From positions 1-64,000 of the forward strand of contig DANP01000016.1 of NCBI GenBank assembly GCA_002499905.1: a stretch of DNA of 64,000 nt, read 5' to 3'. This DNA comes from Methanolinea sp. UBA277. Lineage in GTDB: Archaea; Halobacteriota; Methanomicrobia; Methanomicrobiales; Methanospirillaceae. The position numbers and the translations under genes are program-made. The notes under the pieces were generated by a model that was not told the DNA's origin, did no database searches, and was given only the letters and a program-made list of their open reading frames with translations. Positions 8,044 through 16,649 of this stretch are shown piece after piece; the stretch's first letter is position 1, and every line of letters begins with the position of its first letter.

Positions 8044-8999
8044 AAGCCCGGCTGCTTGAGACGGGGACGGCCCGGCTCACCGGGGCCGGGGGAGGACCGT
8101 ATATCTCTGCATCAACGGCGGGTCCGGGAGCAGGCAGCGGCGGATCCGTCTTCTTCTCGACCGGGAGCGGGAGAGTCAGGCTCACCCTTGACCCGGAGAG
8201 TCCTGTCGAGATTGAGCACCGGGGAGGGGGGAGAGCGGTACTGCGATATGATGGTATGACGCTCGGAGGAGTACTCGAACCGGTTGCCCTCCACTGCCCC
8301 CGGCAGGCCTACATCACCGTGACCAGCGGATGCATCTACCGGTGCCGGTACTGTGAAGTTCCGGCTGTTGCGGCAGGGAGGAAAACCCCTGACCAGATCG
8401 AGGAGATGGTCGCGGCGGTGGCAGCCCGCATTGATGCCATCTCCATCACCAGCGGCGTGCTGGCCAGTGTGGAAGAGGAGGAAGAGTACGTTATTGCCAT
8501 CGTCAGAAGACTTCTCCGGTTTGGAATCCCGATCGGGGTATCCATCTTTCCGGGGGAGGCCACTGCAGAACGGCTGCACGATCTCGGGATCGCCGAAGTG
8601 AAGTTCAATGTCGAGACCGCCACCCGGGATCTCTTCGCCGTTATGTGTCCCGGGCTCGACTGGGATATGGTCTGGCGGGCACTCCGCAGGTCAGTGGACC
8701 TGTTTGGCAGGGGGCATGTCTTCTCAAACCTGATCATCGGCATCGGTGAGCAGGACAGGGAGGTTGAGGAATGTATCAGGGCCCTCTGTTCAACCGGCGT
8801 GGTCCCGGTGATCCGCCCCCTGAATCCTGCCGGCGAATTGAGATCGTACGCCCGCCCGACTGCCGGACGCCTTCTCCGGATATACGGAATCACATCCCGG
8901 CTGCTCCGCGAAGCCGCCCTTGACCCCCGGGACTCTCTGACCATGTGTCCCGCCTGCACCGGATGCGACCTTGTTCCCGGGAGGGATGGACCGCTATGA
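8025..8999 (+). CDS. Radical SAM protein of the aks/mmp11 operon
   Basis: 324 aa, starting at GTG 8025 with a GGAGG site about 10 nt upstream. The radical SAM motif is C103-x3-C107-x2-C110 ('CIYRCRYC'), followed by a TIM-barrel-like body ('NVETATRDLF', 'NLIIGIGEQ') and a C-terminal 'CPACTGC' that may bind a second [4Fe-4S] cluster. The N-terminal 90 residues are Gly-rich. It overlaps mmp11 by 19 nt and the following TPP enzyme by 4 nt (ATGA). I do not recognise a named family: it is not Mmp10 (the McrA arginine methylase), which has a different motif context. A role in sulfur insertion for coenzyme B or in modifying a partner protein is only an inference from context. Confidence 0.85.
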   Translation: MDWLELKARLLETGTARLTGAGGGPYISASTAGPGAGSGGSVFFSTGSGRVRLTLDPESPVEIEHRGGGRAVLRYDGMTLGGVLEPVALHCPRQAYITVTSGCIYRCRYCEVPAVAAGRKTPDQIEEMVAAVAARIDAISITSGVLASVEEEEEYVIAIVRRLLRFGIPIGVSIFPGEATAERLHDLGIAEVKFNVETATRDLFAVMCPGLDWDMVWRALRRSVDLFGRGHVFSNLIIGIGEQDREVEECIRALCSTGVVPVIRPLNPAGELRSYARPTAGRLLRIYGITSRLLREAALDPRDSLTMCPACTGCDLVPGRDGPL

Positions 9000-10267
9000 A
9001 GGGGTATAACGTGCTGGCACAGGCGCTGCGGTCCTGCGCCGACCGGATCTATGCCGTTCCCGGCTATCCGGTCACCGAGCTTGGTATCGTTGCCGGGGCA
9101 GAACCGGTGGCAGGGGAGAAGGTCGCGCTGGAGTTCGCCCTCGGAGACTCGCTCTCAGGCAGGAGGGCGGCGGTCATCATGAAGAATGCCGGTCTGAATG
9201 CCTGTGCCGATCCGCTCGTCCAGGCATCTTCCCAGGGGCTCATCGGGGGGCTCGTGATTGTCGCCGGAGACGATCCTGCTGCAGAGGGATCGACCACCAC
9301 CCAGGACTCGCGGTATTACGGGGAGATCGCCCAGGTGCCGGTGCTTGAACCAGGCCCGGAGACTTGTGCGGAGAGTGTTGAGGCAGCATTTTCCGCATCA
9401 GAACAGTTCTCCCGTGTGGCGCTCCTGCGGGTCACCCCCGCACTCCTCTTTGCTCCCGGAATTCCGATGGAAGTTGCCCGGACACCCGGATCCGGGACGC
9501 TCGCTCCCGCCGATCTCACTATGAAGGGGCGGGCTGCCCGTGCTGATTCCCTCTTCAGGGAGATGTTTGCCTGGTCCCGGGACCACCCGCTGAACCGGTT
9601 TTCGGGAGGCGCTGCAGGCATCGGAGCGGCCGGGGGCGGGTCACGGGTGGTCACGGTCTACCCGCCCCCTCCGCAGGTCGGTTTATTCGGTGAGATATGG
9701 GAGATCGGCAGGCCGTTTGTCCGGGAGCACTGCCACCTGCGACCCCCGGAGGAAACCATTGCCCCGGAGACCATTGCGACGAGGGGGTACTACCGGACAT
9801 TCTGCCGTGGATGTCCGTTTCAGCCGGTTTTTGAGATCCTCGAGAACCGCCGGATGTCCGTCGTGGCCGATGCAGGCTGCTCGATCCTGACGCTGAACCC
9901 ACCGTACCGGCTGGGCATCGCGAACTATGGCCTGGGAACGGCGATCGGTGTTGCCGCCCGGAGCACCGGGATTGCACTTATCGGCGACTACGGGCTGGTC
10001 CACTCCGGCATCCCGAGTCTCATCGATGTGTACGAGAAGAAGACCCCGCTGCTCTGCATCGTCCTGAACAACCGGTGCATGGGCATGACCGGCGGACAGG
10101 AGTCTCCTGATCCTGCCCGGTTCATCTCCTGGGCCGACCCGGTAACGGTCGGGGCGTCGGACCGTGAAACACTCAGGCAGCTGCTCGTTCCCCCGGCAGG
10201 GCCCGTGACCGTTATCGTGGAGGGGACATGCCCGGAGGGGAGGAACCATGAAACCGTGGAATGTTGA
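8996..10267 (+). CDS. TPP-dependent enzyme related to IorA but without its ferredoxin domain
   Basis: 423 aa from the ATG at 8996, which overlaps the previous stop (ATGA). The N-terminal pyrimidine-binding half resembles indolepyruvate:ferredoxin oxidoreductase alpha (E46 in 'ALEFALGDSLSG', 'VIVAGDDP' at about 87-94, 'TTQDSRYYGE'). The C-terminal half has the TPP/Mg motif: GD at 330-331 followed by NN at 358-359. IorA is normally about 600 aa with a C-terminal two-cluster ferredoxin domain and a partner IorB; both are absent here, which suggests non-oxidative chemistry such as 2-oxoacid decarboxylation. It lies directly before aksA, with 20 nt overlap, in the operon that makes 2-oxosuberate. 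It is therefore a strong candidate for the decarboxylase that gives 7-oxoheptanoate; this is inference. Confidence 0.85.
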   Translation: MKGYNVLAQALRSCADRIYAVPGYPVTELGIVAGAEPVAGEKVALEFALGDSLSGRRAAVIMKNAGLNACADPLVQASSQGLIGGLVIVAGDDPAAEGSTTTQDSRYYGEIAQVPVLEPGPETCAESVEAAFSASEQFSRVALLRVTPALLFAPGIPMEVARTPGSGTLAPADLTMKGRAARADSLFREMFAWSRDHPLNRFSGGAAGIGAAGGGSRVVTVYPPPPQVGLFGEIWEIGRPFVREHCHLRPPEETIAPETIATRGYYRTFCRGCPFQPVFEILENRRMSVVADAGCSILTLNPPYRLGIANYGLGTAIGVAARSTGIALIGDYGLVHSGIPSLIDVYEKKTPLLCIVLNNRCMGMTGGQESPDPARFISWADPVTVGASDRETLRQLLVPPAGPVTVIVEGTCPEGRNHETVEC

Positions 10268-11372
10268 GATCTGTGATGTAACACTGAGAGACGGGGAACA
10301 GACCCCCGGCGTATCGTTCAGCTGCGAGGAGAAGCAGGAAATCGCCCGGAAACTGGATGCGATCGGAGTCGAGGTGATTGAGGCCGGGTTCCCCACGGTG
10401 TCGCCGTACGAAAAGCAGTGCGTCTCCTGCATCGCGCAGATGGGTCTTGACGCCAGCATCTGCTGCCTCGCCCGGGCCCGGACTGGCGATGTGGAGGTTG
10501 CCATCGACTGTGATGTGGACATGGTCAGCATCTTCATCGCCACGTCAGATCTCCACATCCGCCACAAGTACCGGAAACCCCGGGAAGAGGTCCTTTCCGG
10601 GGCGCTGGAGATGATCGATCTGGCCCGGGACCATGGTCTGCGGGTCAGGTTCGCCGCAGAGGACGCTTCACGGACCGATATCAGCTTCCTAAAAGAGGTG
10701 TATCAGAGGGGAGAACAGCGGGGGGCGGATCTCCTAAGCTTCGCCGACACGGTCGGTTGCCTGGTTCCGACCGAGATGTACGCCGTCATGAGCGAGCTGG
10801 TAGCATCGGTGGGACGGCCCCTCTGCGCCCACTGCCACAACGACATGGGCTGCGCGACGGCAAACACCATCACCGCCGCCCAGGCCGGAGCGTTCCAGCT
10901 CCACACCACTGTCAACGGCATCGGCGAGCGGGCGGGAAATGCAGCACTCGAGGAAGTCCTCGTTGCACTAAGGATGAAAGGAGGAGTCGACCGCTATGAC
11001 CTCTCCCACCTGTGCGAACTCTCCGCTATGGTCGAGCGGTACTCGGGCATCACCCTCCAGAAGACCAAACCCGTGGTAGGAGATCACGCATTCTCTCATG
11101 AGAGCGGTATCCACATTGCTGCCATTCTTGAAGACCCGCAGACATACGAGTACTTTTTACCCGATATGGTCGGCGGGAAACGCCGGTTCATCCTCGGAAA
11201 ACATACCGGGAAGAAAGCACTGGAGCACGTGGTGGCAACGCTCGGCTACCAGCTGAACGAGCAGCAGATCTGCACGGTCCTGGACGAAGTCAAGGAGCTC
11301 GGGGAGAGTAAGATCGGCATCACCCCCGATACCCTCACCGCCCTCATCAGGCATGTCCAGAAGGAGAAGTGA
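10248..11372 (+). CDS. aksA: Homocitrate synthase family enzyme, AksA
   Basis: 374 aa. AksA condenses 2-oxoglutarate (and the longer 2-oxoadipate and 2-oxopimelate) with acetyl-CoA, the entry to the chain-elongation cycle for coenzyme B. The DRE-TIM motif 'VTLRDGEQTPG' is near the N-terminus, 'HCHNDMG' provides the metal ligands, and 'NGIGERAGNAALEE' is the family signature. The start has a GGAGG ribosome site 5-10 nt upstream and overlaps the TPP enzyme gene. Isopropylmalate or citramalate synthases are close relatives, but the length (no C-terminal LeuA dimer domain) and the aksD-aksE-aksF neighbours favour AksA. Confidence 0.93.
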   Translation: MKPWNVEICDVTLRDGEQTPGVSFSCEEKQEIARKLDAIGVEVIEAGFPTVSPYEKQCVSCIAQMGLDASICCLARARTGDVEVAIDCDVDMVSIFIATSDLHIRHKYRKPREEVLSGALEMIDLARDHGLRVRFAAEDASRTDISFLKEVYQRGEQRGADLLSFADTVGCLVPTEMYAVMSELVASVGRPLCAHCHNDMGCATANTITAAQAGAFQLHTTVNGIGERAGNAALEEVLVALRMKGGVDRYDLSHLCELSAMVERYSGITLQKTKPVVGDHAFSHESGIHIAAILEDPQTYEYFLPDMVGGKRRFILGKHTGKKALEHVVATLGYQLNEQQICTVLDEVKELGESKIGITPDTLTALIRHVQKEK

Positions 11373-11374
11373 AC

Positions 11375-12589
11375 ATGACCACCCTTTCTGAGCGGATTCT
11401 CGGGGCGCCTGCAGGGGAGTACGTGGACCGCCCGGTTGACCGGGCCTACGTGCATGACGGAACGGGAGTGCTCACCCTTGAGGCGTGGCTGGCACTGGAG
11501 AGCGGTGAGATCGCCTGTCCGGACCGGACTTATGTCCTCTTTGATCACATCATCCCGGCCAACACCTCCACCACCGCCGACCTCCAGCACGAACTGCGGA
11601 AGTTTGCCTGCGGGGCAGGTCTTCACTTCTCGGACATCGGTGACGGCATCTGCCACCAGCTGATGGGCGAAGGAACTGCCCTTCCCGGGGATATCATCGT
11701 GGGGGCCGACTCGCACACCTGTACTCTCGGTGCCTTCGGGGCATTTGCCACCGGGGTGGGGGCAACGGACATGGCGGTCATCTGGGCGTCCGGCTCCACC
11801 TGGTTCCGGGTGCCGGAGACCATCGGAGTCTTCCTCTCGGGCCGGCTCTCCGGCCATTCGGAAGCCAAGGACCTTGCCCTGACCTATGTCTCCCGCCTGG
11901 GGATGGACGGTGCCACGTACCGGGCACTGGAGTTCATAGGTGACGGGACGACCCACCTCTCCATGGACTCCCGCATGACGCTCTGCAATCTGGCGGTAGA
12001 GACCGGGGCGAAGACCGGTTTGTGCTACGCAGATGCGGTCACGCTTGAATACCTCCGGTCGTTCGGAGAGATCGTCTCAACCCAGGCCCCCCCTTCCTGC
12101 ACATACGAGCAGGAACTCGATTTCGAGCTTGAGGACATCATCCCGGTGATCGCCGTACCGCCGCGGGTGGACACAATCCTCCCTGCATCAGAGCTCTGCG
12201 GGCTTTCGCTCGACCAGGTCTTCGTGGGGACCTGCACCAACGGGAGGTACGAGGACCTCTCGCGGTTCGCATCGATTGTCAGGGGAAAGAAGGTCAGGGT
12301 GCGGACTATCGTAGCCCCGGCTTCCCGCACCGTGCTCGAGGATGCTGCAGGGACCGGGATCCTCTCCGATATCCTCGCTGCCGGGTGCACGGTGATTCCC
12401 CCGGGCTGCGGCCCCTGCCTCGGTGCCCACATGGGAGTCGTCGGCGAGGGCGAAGTCTGCCTCTCAACGGCGAACCGGAACTTCCGGAACAGGATGGGTG
12501 TTGGCGGGGAGATCTACCTCTCTTCGGTCTCGACCGCTGCCGCAAGCGCCCTTGCCGGCGAAATTGCACTCCCCGGAGGTGACGAATGA
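11375..12589 (+). CDS. aksD: Homoaconitase large subunit
   Basis: 404 aa from ATG 11375 (AGGAG 8 nt upstream). It belongs to the aconitase/isopropylmalate dehydratase large-subunit family and carries the [4Fe-4S] ligands C287, C345 and C348 in 'GTCTNGR' and 'GCGPCLG'; 'DSHTCTLGAFG' is the substrate-loop signature. With AksE it isomerises homocitrate and its longer homologues by dehydration and rehydration. Only 2 nt separate it from aksA and it overlaps aksE by 4 nt. An in-frame GTG at 11369 is a less likely start because it leaves only 2 nt after the ribosome site. Confidence 0.92.
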   Translation: MTTLSERILGAPAGEYVDRPVDRAYVHDGTGVLTLEAWLALESGEIACPDRTYVLFDHIIPANTSTTADLQHELRKFACGAGLHFSDIGDGICHQLMGEGTALPGDIIVGADSHTCTLGAFGAFATGVGATDMAVIWASGSTWFRVPETIGVFLSGRLSGHSEAKDLALTYVSRLGMDGATYRALEFIGDGTTHLSMDSRMTLCNLAVETGAKTGLCYADAVTLEYLRSFGEIVSTQAPPSCTYEQELDFELEDIIPVIAVPPRVDTILPASELCGLSLDQVFVGTCTNGRYEDLSRFASIVRGKKVRVRTIVAPASRTVLEDAAGTGILSDILAAGCTVIPPGCGPCLGAHMGVVGEGEVCLSTANRNFRNRMGVGGEIYLSSVSTAAASALAGEIALPGGDE

Positions 12590-13056
12590 GGATCGAAGGC
12601 CACGCCGTCTGCCTGCCGCCGGATATCGATACCGACCTCGTCATCGCCGGCCGTTACCTCCGGACAAAGGACCAGAGCATCTGGGCGACCCGCGTCTTCG
12701 AGGATCTTGACCCCACACTGGCAGGGAGGCTCCGTGGATCGGTGATCATTGCCGGGAAGAATTTCGGGTGCGGGTCGTCCCGCGAGCAGGCGGCGGTAGC
12801 CCTCAAGGAGGCGGGCGTGGTCTGCATTATTGCCCCGTCGTTCGCACGGATCTTTTTCAGGAATGCCATCAACCGTGGGCTCCCCCTCGCCCAGGCAGAC
12901 CTCTCCTGCCGCGATGGCGAAAAGGTGGTCGTCGATTTCTCTGCCGGGACCGTTACAGCAGGGGACATCTCCCGTGAGATCCCGCCGCTATCACCCCGGA
13001 TGCTCGAAATCCTCGCTGCAGGAGGTCTCGTTGAGCACTGGAGGAAACGGGGATGA
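12586..13056 (+). CDS. aksE: Homoaconitase small subunit
   Basis: 156 aa swivelling domain of the aconitase family ('GKNFGCGSSREQA'). The substrate-specificity loop reads YLRT at residues 24-27; in this family YLRT is the homoaconitase form, while LeuD-type isopropylmalate isomerases have YLV-type loops. That agrees with the aks context and argues for action on homocitrate-type substrates. Overlaps both neighbours by 4 nt (ATGA), so it is translationally coupled to aksD and to the unknown gene that follows. Confidence 0.93.
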   Translation: MRIEGHAVCLPPDIDTDLVIAGRYLRTKDQSIWATRVFEDLDPTLAGRLRGSVIIAGKNFGCGSSREQAAVALKEAGVVCIIAPSFARIFFRNAINRGLPLAQADLSCRDGEKVVVDFSAGTVTAGDISREIPPLSPRMLEILAAGGLVEHWRKRG

Positions 13057-13856
13057 TCTTCCCCCGTCTCTGTAAGGAGGTAGGCTATGCCTCGACCCGG
13101 CCGTGCGGGGACCAGGTCTACTTCCTCTCGCGCTACCTGATCCACGAAACCGGACAGGGCCATGAGGTCCTGGAGGTGATCCCCGGTCCGCGCCAGAATG
13201 GTCTGATGAGAACGATTGCCGGTACCCGGGTCCTCGCCGGAGCCGGGGAGGTCTCGCGGTATCCGGAGAAAGTGCAGCTCCAGAACCGTGCCCAGCTGGT
13301 GCGGCTGGCACGTGAATCCGGGTCGCGCTGCACCATCTTCACCGGGCGCGACGAACACCTCACCTTCGTCCTCGATCCCGACCTCTCAACGTTCCAGACC
13401 CTCTCCGTCTATGACGTGACTCCTCCCCGTCCGAGCCTCTCGGCGACTATCCGCGAGCTCGAAGAAGCGGGGATGTTTGCCGAACTCGATGTAGTCTTCG
13501 AGCATACCCTGCGGGACATCTCCCAGATCGATGCTGATGTATACCCCTGCCGGGCATCGGGTTTTCTCCGGACGCTCGATGCCGATCTCCTCCTTGGGGG
13601 AGAACGGGTCGCCGGTTGCCTGACTGCCCGGGAACTGCTGAATGAGTGCTACGGGGAAGGGTTTCTCGTATCGGACATCTGTCCCCTTTCTATGGTCGTT
13701 GAAGAGCCCTTCATCGCCCGATGCTGCCGGAAAGAGCGGGAAGGGACAGGGATCCACGGGGGCAGGTTCGGGACGGTGGTCCACTGGGGTGCAACACCGT
13801 ACGAGATCTTTTGTGCCGTGAAGGATGTGCTCGCCTCCTGGAGGGAGCGCCAGTGA
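13053..13856 (+). CDS. Unknown Cys-rich protein inside the aks operon
   Basis: 267 aa; I do not recognise the family. It has ten cysteines (7, 18, 93, 166, 189, 199, 210, 224, 225, 254), no CxxCxxC ferredoxin motif, no signal peptide and no membrane segment, so it is probably cytoplasmic, perhaps metal-binding. Motif-like stretches are 'RPCGDQVYFLSRYL' (about 16-29), 'IDADVYPCRASG' (about 159-170) and 'LSMVVEEPF' (about 212-220). A GGAGG site precedes the ATG, which overlaps the aksE stop, and its own stop overlaps aksF. Being strictly coupled between two subunits of the same pathway implies a role in coenzyme B synthesis or in regulation of it, but no activity can be assigned. Confidence 0.85.
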   Translation: MIFPRLCKEVGYASTRPCGDQVYFLSRYLIHETGQGHEVLEVIPGPRQNGLMRTIAGTRVLAGAGEVSRYPEKVQLQNRAQLVRLARESGSRCTIFTGRDEHLTFVLDPDLSTFQTLSVYDVTPPRPSLSATIRELEEAGMFAELDVVFEHTLRDISQIDADVYPCRASGFLRTLDADLLLGGERVAGCLTARELLNECYGEGFLVSDICPLSMVVEEPFIARCCRKEREGTGIHGGRFGTVVHWGATPYEIFCAVKDVLASWRERQ

Positions 13857-14824
13857 AGATCGCGGTTGTCGAGGGTGACGGCATCGGGCACGAGGTAATC
13901 CCCCCGACGCGCGAACTGCTCGGGCTTCTCAGGCCGGATTTCGAATTCTTCGAGGTGGAGTTGGGGTTCGGGAAATGGCAGCGGACCGGGCAGGCTGTCA
14001 CGGATGATGATATCGCGATGCTCCGGACCGCCAAAGCCGTTCTGTTCGGGGCCATAACTACCCCGCCGGCCCGCGATTACAAAAGCGTGATCGTCAGAAT
14101 CCGGAAAGAGCTCGACCTGTATGCCAATGTCAGACCGGTGAAAGGCACCGGGGTCGACCTGATCGTGGTGCGGGAGAACACCGAGGGTTTCTACTCGGGA
14201 GTGGAGAAGGTCGATCAGGACTCTGCCTGCACCGTCCGGTGCATTACCCGGAAGGGCAGTGAACGGATCTCACGGTATGCCTGCATGCTTACTGCCCGGC
14301 GTCACACCCTGACCGTCGGGCATAAGGCAAACGTCCTCAAATCGGACGTATTCTTCCGTGACATCTGTGTCGATGAGGCACAGAAGGCCGGAGTCCCGGT
14401 CCGGGAATGCTACATTGATGCGCTCTGCCTCGACATCCTCCTCCATCCTGACCAGTACGACGTGATCGTCACCACGAACCTCTTCGGGGATATCCTCTCC
14501 GATGTAGCCGCATACCTGGTGGGTGGTCTCGGCCTCCTCCCCAGCGCGAATATCGGTGAGAAATTCGCCCTCTTTGAACCGGTCCACGGGAGTGCTCCGG
14601 ATATTGCCGGACGGGATATCGCAAACCCTATTGCCGCGATGCGGAGCGGATCGATGCTCCTCTCCCACCTGGGGGACCATAAAGCCGCGGCGCTCGTGGA
14701 TCAGGCTATCGGGCATGTTCTCCAGAGGGGAATCAAGACACGCGACCTGGGAGGAACGGCCGGGACACGTGATTTCTCACGGGCGGTCAGGGAAGAGCTG
14801 GAACTGCTTGCCAGGAACCGGTAA
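13853..14824 (+). CDS. aksF: Homoisocitrate dehydrogenase family enzyme, AksF
   Basis: 323 aa from the GTG at 13853, with GGAGG about 8 nt upstream; longer in-frame extensions into the preceding gene are not credible. It is an isocitrate/isopropylmalate dehydrogenase family member: 'VEGDGIGHEV', the substrate site 'VVRENTEGFYSG', 'DVIVTTNLFGDILSD', and the NAD-binding 'EPVHGSAPDIAG'. AksF oxidatively decarboxylates homoisocitrate-type intermediates to the one-carbon-longer 2-oxo diacid. It overlaps the preceding gene by 4 nt and is the last gene of the operon. Confidence 0.92.
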   Translation: MKIAVVEGDGIGHEVIPPTRELLGLLRPDFEFFEVELGFGKWQRTGQAVTDDDIAMLRTAKAVLFGAITTPPARDYKSVIVRIRKELDLYANVRPVKGTGVDLIVVRENTEGFYSGVEKVDQDSACTVRCITRKGSERISRYACMLTARRHTLTVGHKANVLKSDVFFRDICVDEAQKAGVPVRECYIDALCLDILLHPDQYDVIVTTNLFGDILSDVAAYLVGGLGLLPSANIGEKFALFEPVHGSAPDIAGRDIANPIAAMRSGSMLLSHLGDHKAAALVDQAIGHVLQRGIKTRDLGGTAGTRDFSRAVREELELLARNR

Positions 14825-15174
14825 AAAGGTATGGTATGGAGAGGGACGGCATATGTTCCCTATTGCTGTGTTCTGGCATCGAACGAACGCGACTGATGAC
14901 TTATCGTGGCATTCCCATTCTGCGAAGAGATCGGGCGAATCGCTGCCGGTGAGGCAGAACCGGCGGCAGTCGTACGAAGTCTCCGGGTAATCAGGGTAGA
15001 TCCCCTCTTACCAGTGAGGCATCTCTCTGCGGATTATTTAAAATTGTACGATAGTCGCGGTTCTACCCGGATCCCGGCAGGTTCAGGATCGAAATCAGGG
15101 CCACCTTCCCCTGCCGGTTCTGAAAGCGAGTGTTTATCTCTGCCGGGTATCCACCACCTCCAGAGGAGTGCAGG
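14825..15174. other. Intergenic region before nfo
   Basis: 350 nt with no credible gene on either strand. Two TATA-like sites could serve nfo: TATTTAAAATT at about 15035-15045 (leader about 110 nt) and GTTTATC at about 15131-15137 (short leader). No clear terminator follows aksF. Confidence 0.5.
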
Positions 15175-16020
15175 ATGGTCAGGGTGGGGGTCCATGTCTC
15201 CATAGCAGGTTCCATTGCAAAGTCCGTCGAACGGGCTGAGACTGCCGGGTGTGATACGTTCCAGATCTTCTCCCGTAACCCGCGGGGGTGGGCGTCCAGA
15301 GAACTCGATCCGGGGGAAGTATCGCTGTTCCACGAGAATATCGAAAAAAGCGGCATGTATCCGCCGGTTGATCACATGCCCTATCTCCCCAATCTCGCAA
15401 CAGGAAAAGCGGAATTCTATGAAAAATCGGTAGCCACCCTTGCAGCCGAGCTCCGGAGGTGCAGGATCCTTGGCATCCCCTACCTGGTGACCCACCTCGG
15501 CCACCACCTCGGGGAGGGCATCGAAATAGGGAGAAAGCGTGTCATTGGTGCGGTGAACCAGGCTCTCGAGGAAGTCGACAACGATGTCATCCTCCTCCTT
15601 GAGAACACCGCAGGGGAGAAGAACGGGGTCGGATCGACGTTTGAGGATATCGCAGTGGTGATGGAAGGAATCGAAGCCCGGGCACGGGTGGGAGTCTGTT
15701 TCGATACCTGTCATGCCTTCGGCGCAGGTTACGAGCTCCGGACAGAGCAGGGCATCGAAGACACGCTGAACCGGTTCGATGAGATACTTGGCGGGAAGAA
15801 CTGCATGCTCATCCACCTGAACGATTCGAAAGGCGGGCTCGGCAGCGGCCTTGACCGCCATGAGCACATCGGGCTTGGCACCATTGGTGAGGACGGGTTC
15901 CGGAATATCCTCTCCCTGCCTTTCTTCCGGTCCCGCCCGCTCATCTGTGAGACGCCGGTCGATGAACGAAGGGATGATGCGGGAAACATCAGCGTCGTCC
16001 GCAAACTTGCAGGTGATTAG
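15175..16020 (+). CDS. nfo: Endonuclease IV (AP endonuclease)
   Basis: 281 aa TIM-barrel AP endonuclease, which cuts at abasic sites in base-excision repair. It shows 'GVHVSIAGS', 'TFQIFSRNPRGW', 'THLG', 'LENTAG', 'VCFDTCHAFGAGY' and 'IHLNDSKGGLGSGLDRHEHIGLG', the zinc-binding His/Asp/Glu set of Nfo. GAGGAG lies 6 nt before the ATG. Single-gene unit on the plus strand, followed by T-tracts. Confidence 0.97.
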   Translation: MVRVGVHVSIAGSIAKSVERAETAGCDTFQIFSRNPRGWASRELDPGEVSLFHENIEKSGMYPPVDHMPYLPNLATGKAEFYEKSVATLAAELRRCRILGIPYLVTHLGHHLGEGIEIGRKRVIGAVNQALEEVDNDVILLLENTAGEKNGVGSTFEDIAVVMEGIEARARVGVCFDTCHAFGAGYELRTEQGIEDTLNRFDEILGGKNCMLIHLNDSKGGLGSGLDRHEHIGLGTIGEDGFRNILSLPFFRSRPLICETPVDERRDDAGNISVVRKLAGD

Positions 16021-16064
16021 TGGTAGATATCCATTCCCGGGGTGTCCGGTCAGAAGATACGGCA

Positions 16065-16086
16065 TTTTTAAGATTTTCTTTTTTTT
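16065..16086 (+). terminator. Oligo-T terminator after nfo
   Basis: Runs of 5, 4 and 8 T within 22 nt, 45 nt after the nfo stop; oligo-T tracts are enough to end archaeal transcription. The rest of the convergent region 16021-16422 contains no credible gene; near its right end a 22-nt hairpin (16372-16393, GAACCTGG paired with CCGGGTTC) can be seen. Confidence 0.55.
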
Positions 16087-16395
16087 GTAGAGCATAAGAA
16101 TCAGGACCAGGCGGGAACCCGCAGATACCACCCCCACCTGCCGGCTTCCCGTCTTCCGGAAGATAGACGACACGATCTGCTGGAATTCCCTAATTCCTGA
16201 ACATCAACCGGAACGGGAATCAGCGGGCCCGTAGTGGCGGTGCAGAAACCTGCCCGCTGTTGTGGTGAGATTCGGGAATGCATCGCTCCCCCCGCCCGCG
16301 CCGGGACCGCAGGATGGGCTCATTTGCCCGGAGTCCGCGTTATCATATCGCAGTCTGTGGTTTATAGACCAGAACCTGGGTCGATCCGGGTTCTT

Positions 16396-16417
16396 AAAAA
16401 AATCCCTCAGAAAGAGG
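16396..16417 (-). terminator. Intrinsic-like terminator of the DUF1257/AAA/Hsp70 operon
   Basis: On the minus strand, just after the DUF2997 stop: CCTC-TTTCT-GAGG hairpin, then GA and seven T. This marks DUF2997 as the last gene of the operon. Confidence 0.65.
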
Positions 16418-16422
16418 ATGGA

Positions 16423-16626
16423 TTATAATTTTGTGACCTTTTCAGCGGTTCGTTCCAACACCTGGTCCTCGAAGTACTCGGCACAGAAGGATCGATCGGT
16501 CACCGAACCCAGCGCTTCTTCAAGGGTCCTGGTGATACGGATGCATTCCTCGCCTTTTACTCCCTCAACATGGACGGTGATATTCCCGTCCCGGTCAACC
16601 TGTATCTCAATCTGCTGCATTCCCAT
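16423..16626 (-). CDS. DUF2997 small protein
   Basis: 67 aa from the ATG at 16626, chosen because GTGATC (complementary to the 3' end of archaeal 16S rRNA) stands 2 nt before it and because the DUF2997 family starts this way ('IEIQVDRDGNITV'). The conserved remainder, 'GVKGEECIRIT' then 'LEEALG', fits the family, including one Cys in the middle. Function unknown. It is the last gene of a six-gene operon with a DUF1257 protein; as far as I know, DUF2997 and DUF1257 genes are often neighbours in bacteria. A longer in-frame extension upstream is not supported. Confidence 0.8.
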   Translation of the reverse strand: MGMQQIEIQVDRDGNITVHVEGVKGEECIRITRTLEEALGSVTDRSFCAEYFEDQVLERTAEKVTKL

Positions 16627-16649
16627 ACGATCACACGTATATTTTTCGT

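Noticed and set aside
8996..10267. Indolepyruvate:ferredoxin oxidoreductase alpha subunit (IorA)
   Set aside because: The ferredoxin domain and the beta subunit gene are missing, and the context is coenzyme B synthesis rather than aromatic amino acids.
15034..16173. 379-codon minus-strand open frame
   Set aside because: Antisense of nfo, which is a clear endonuclease IV.
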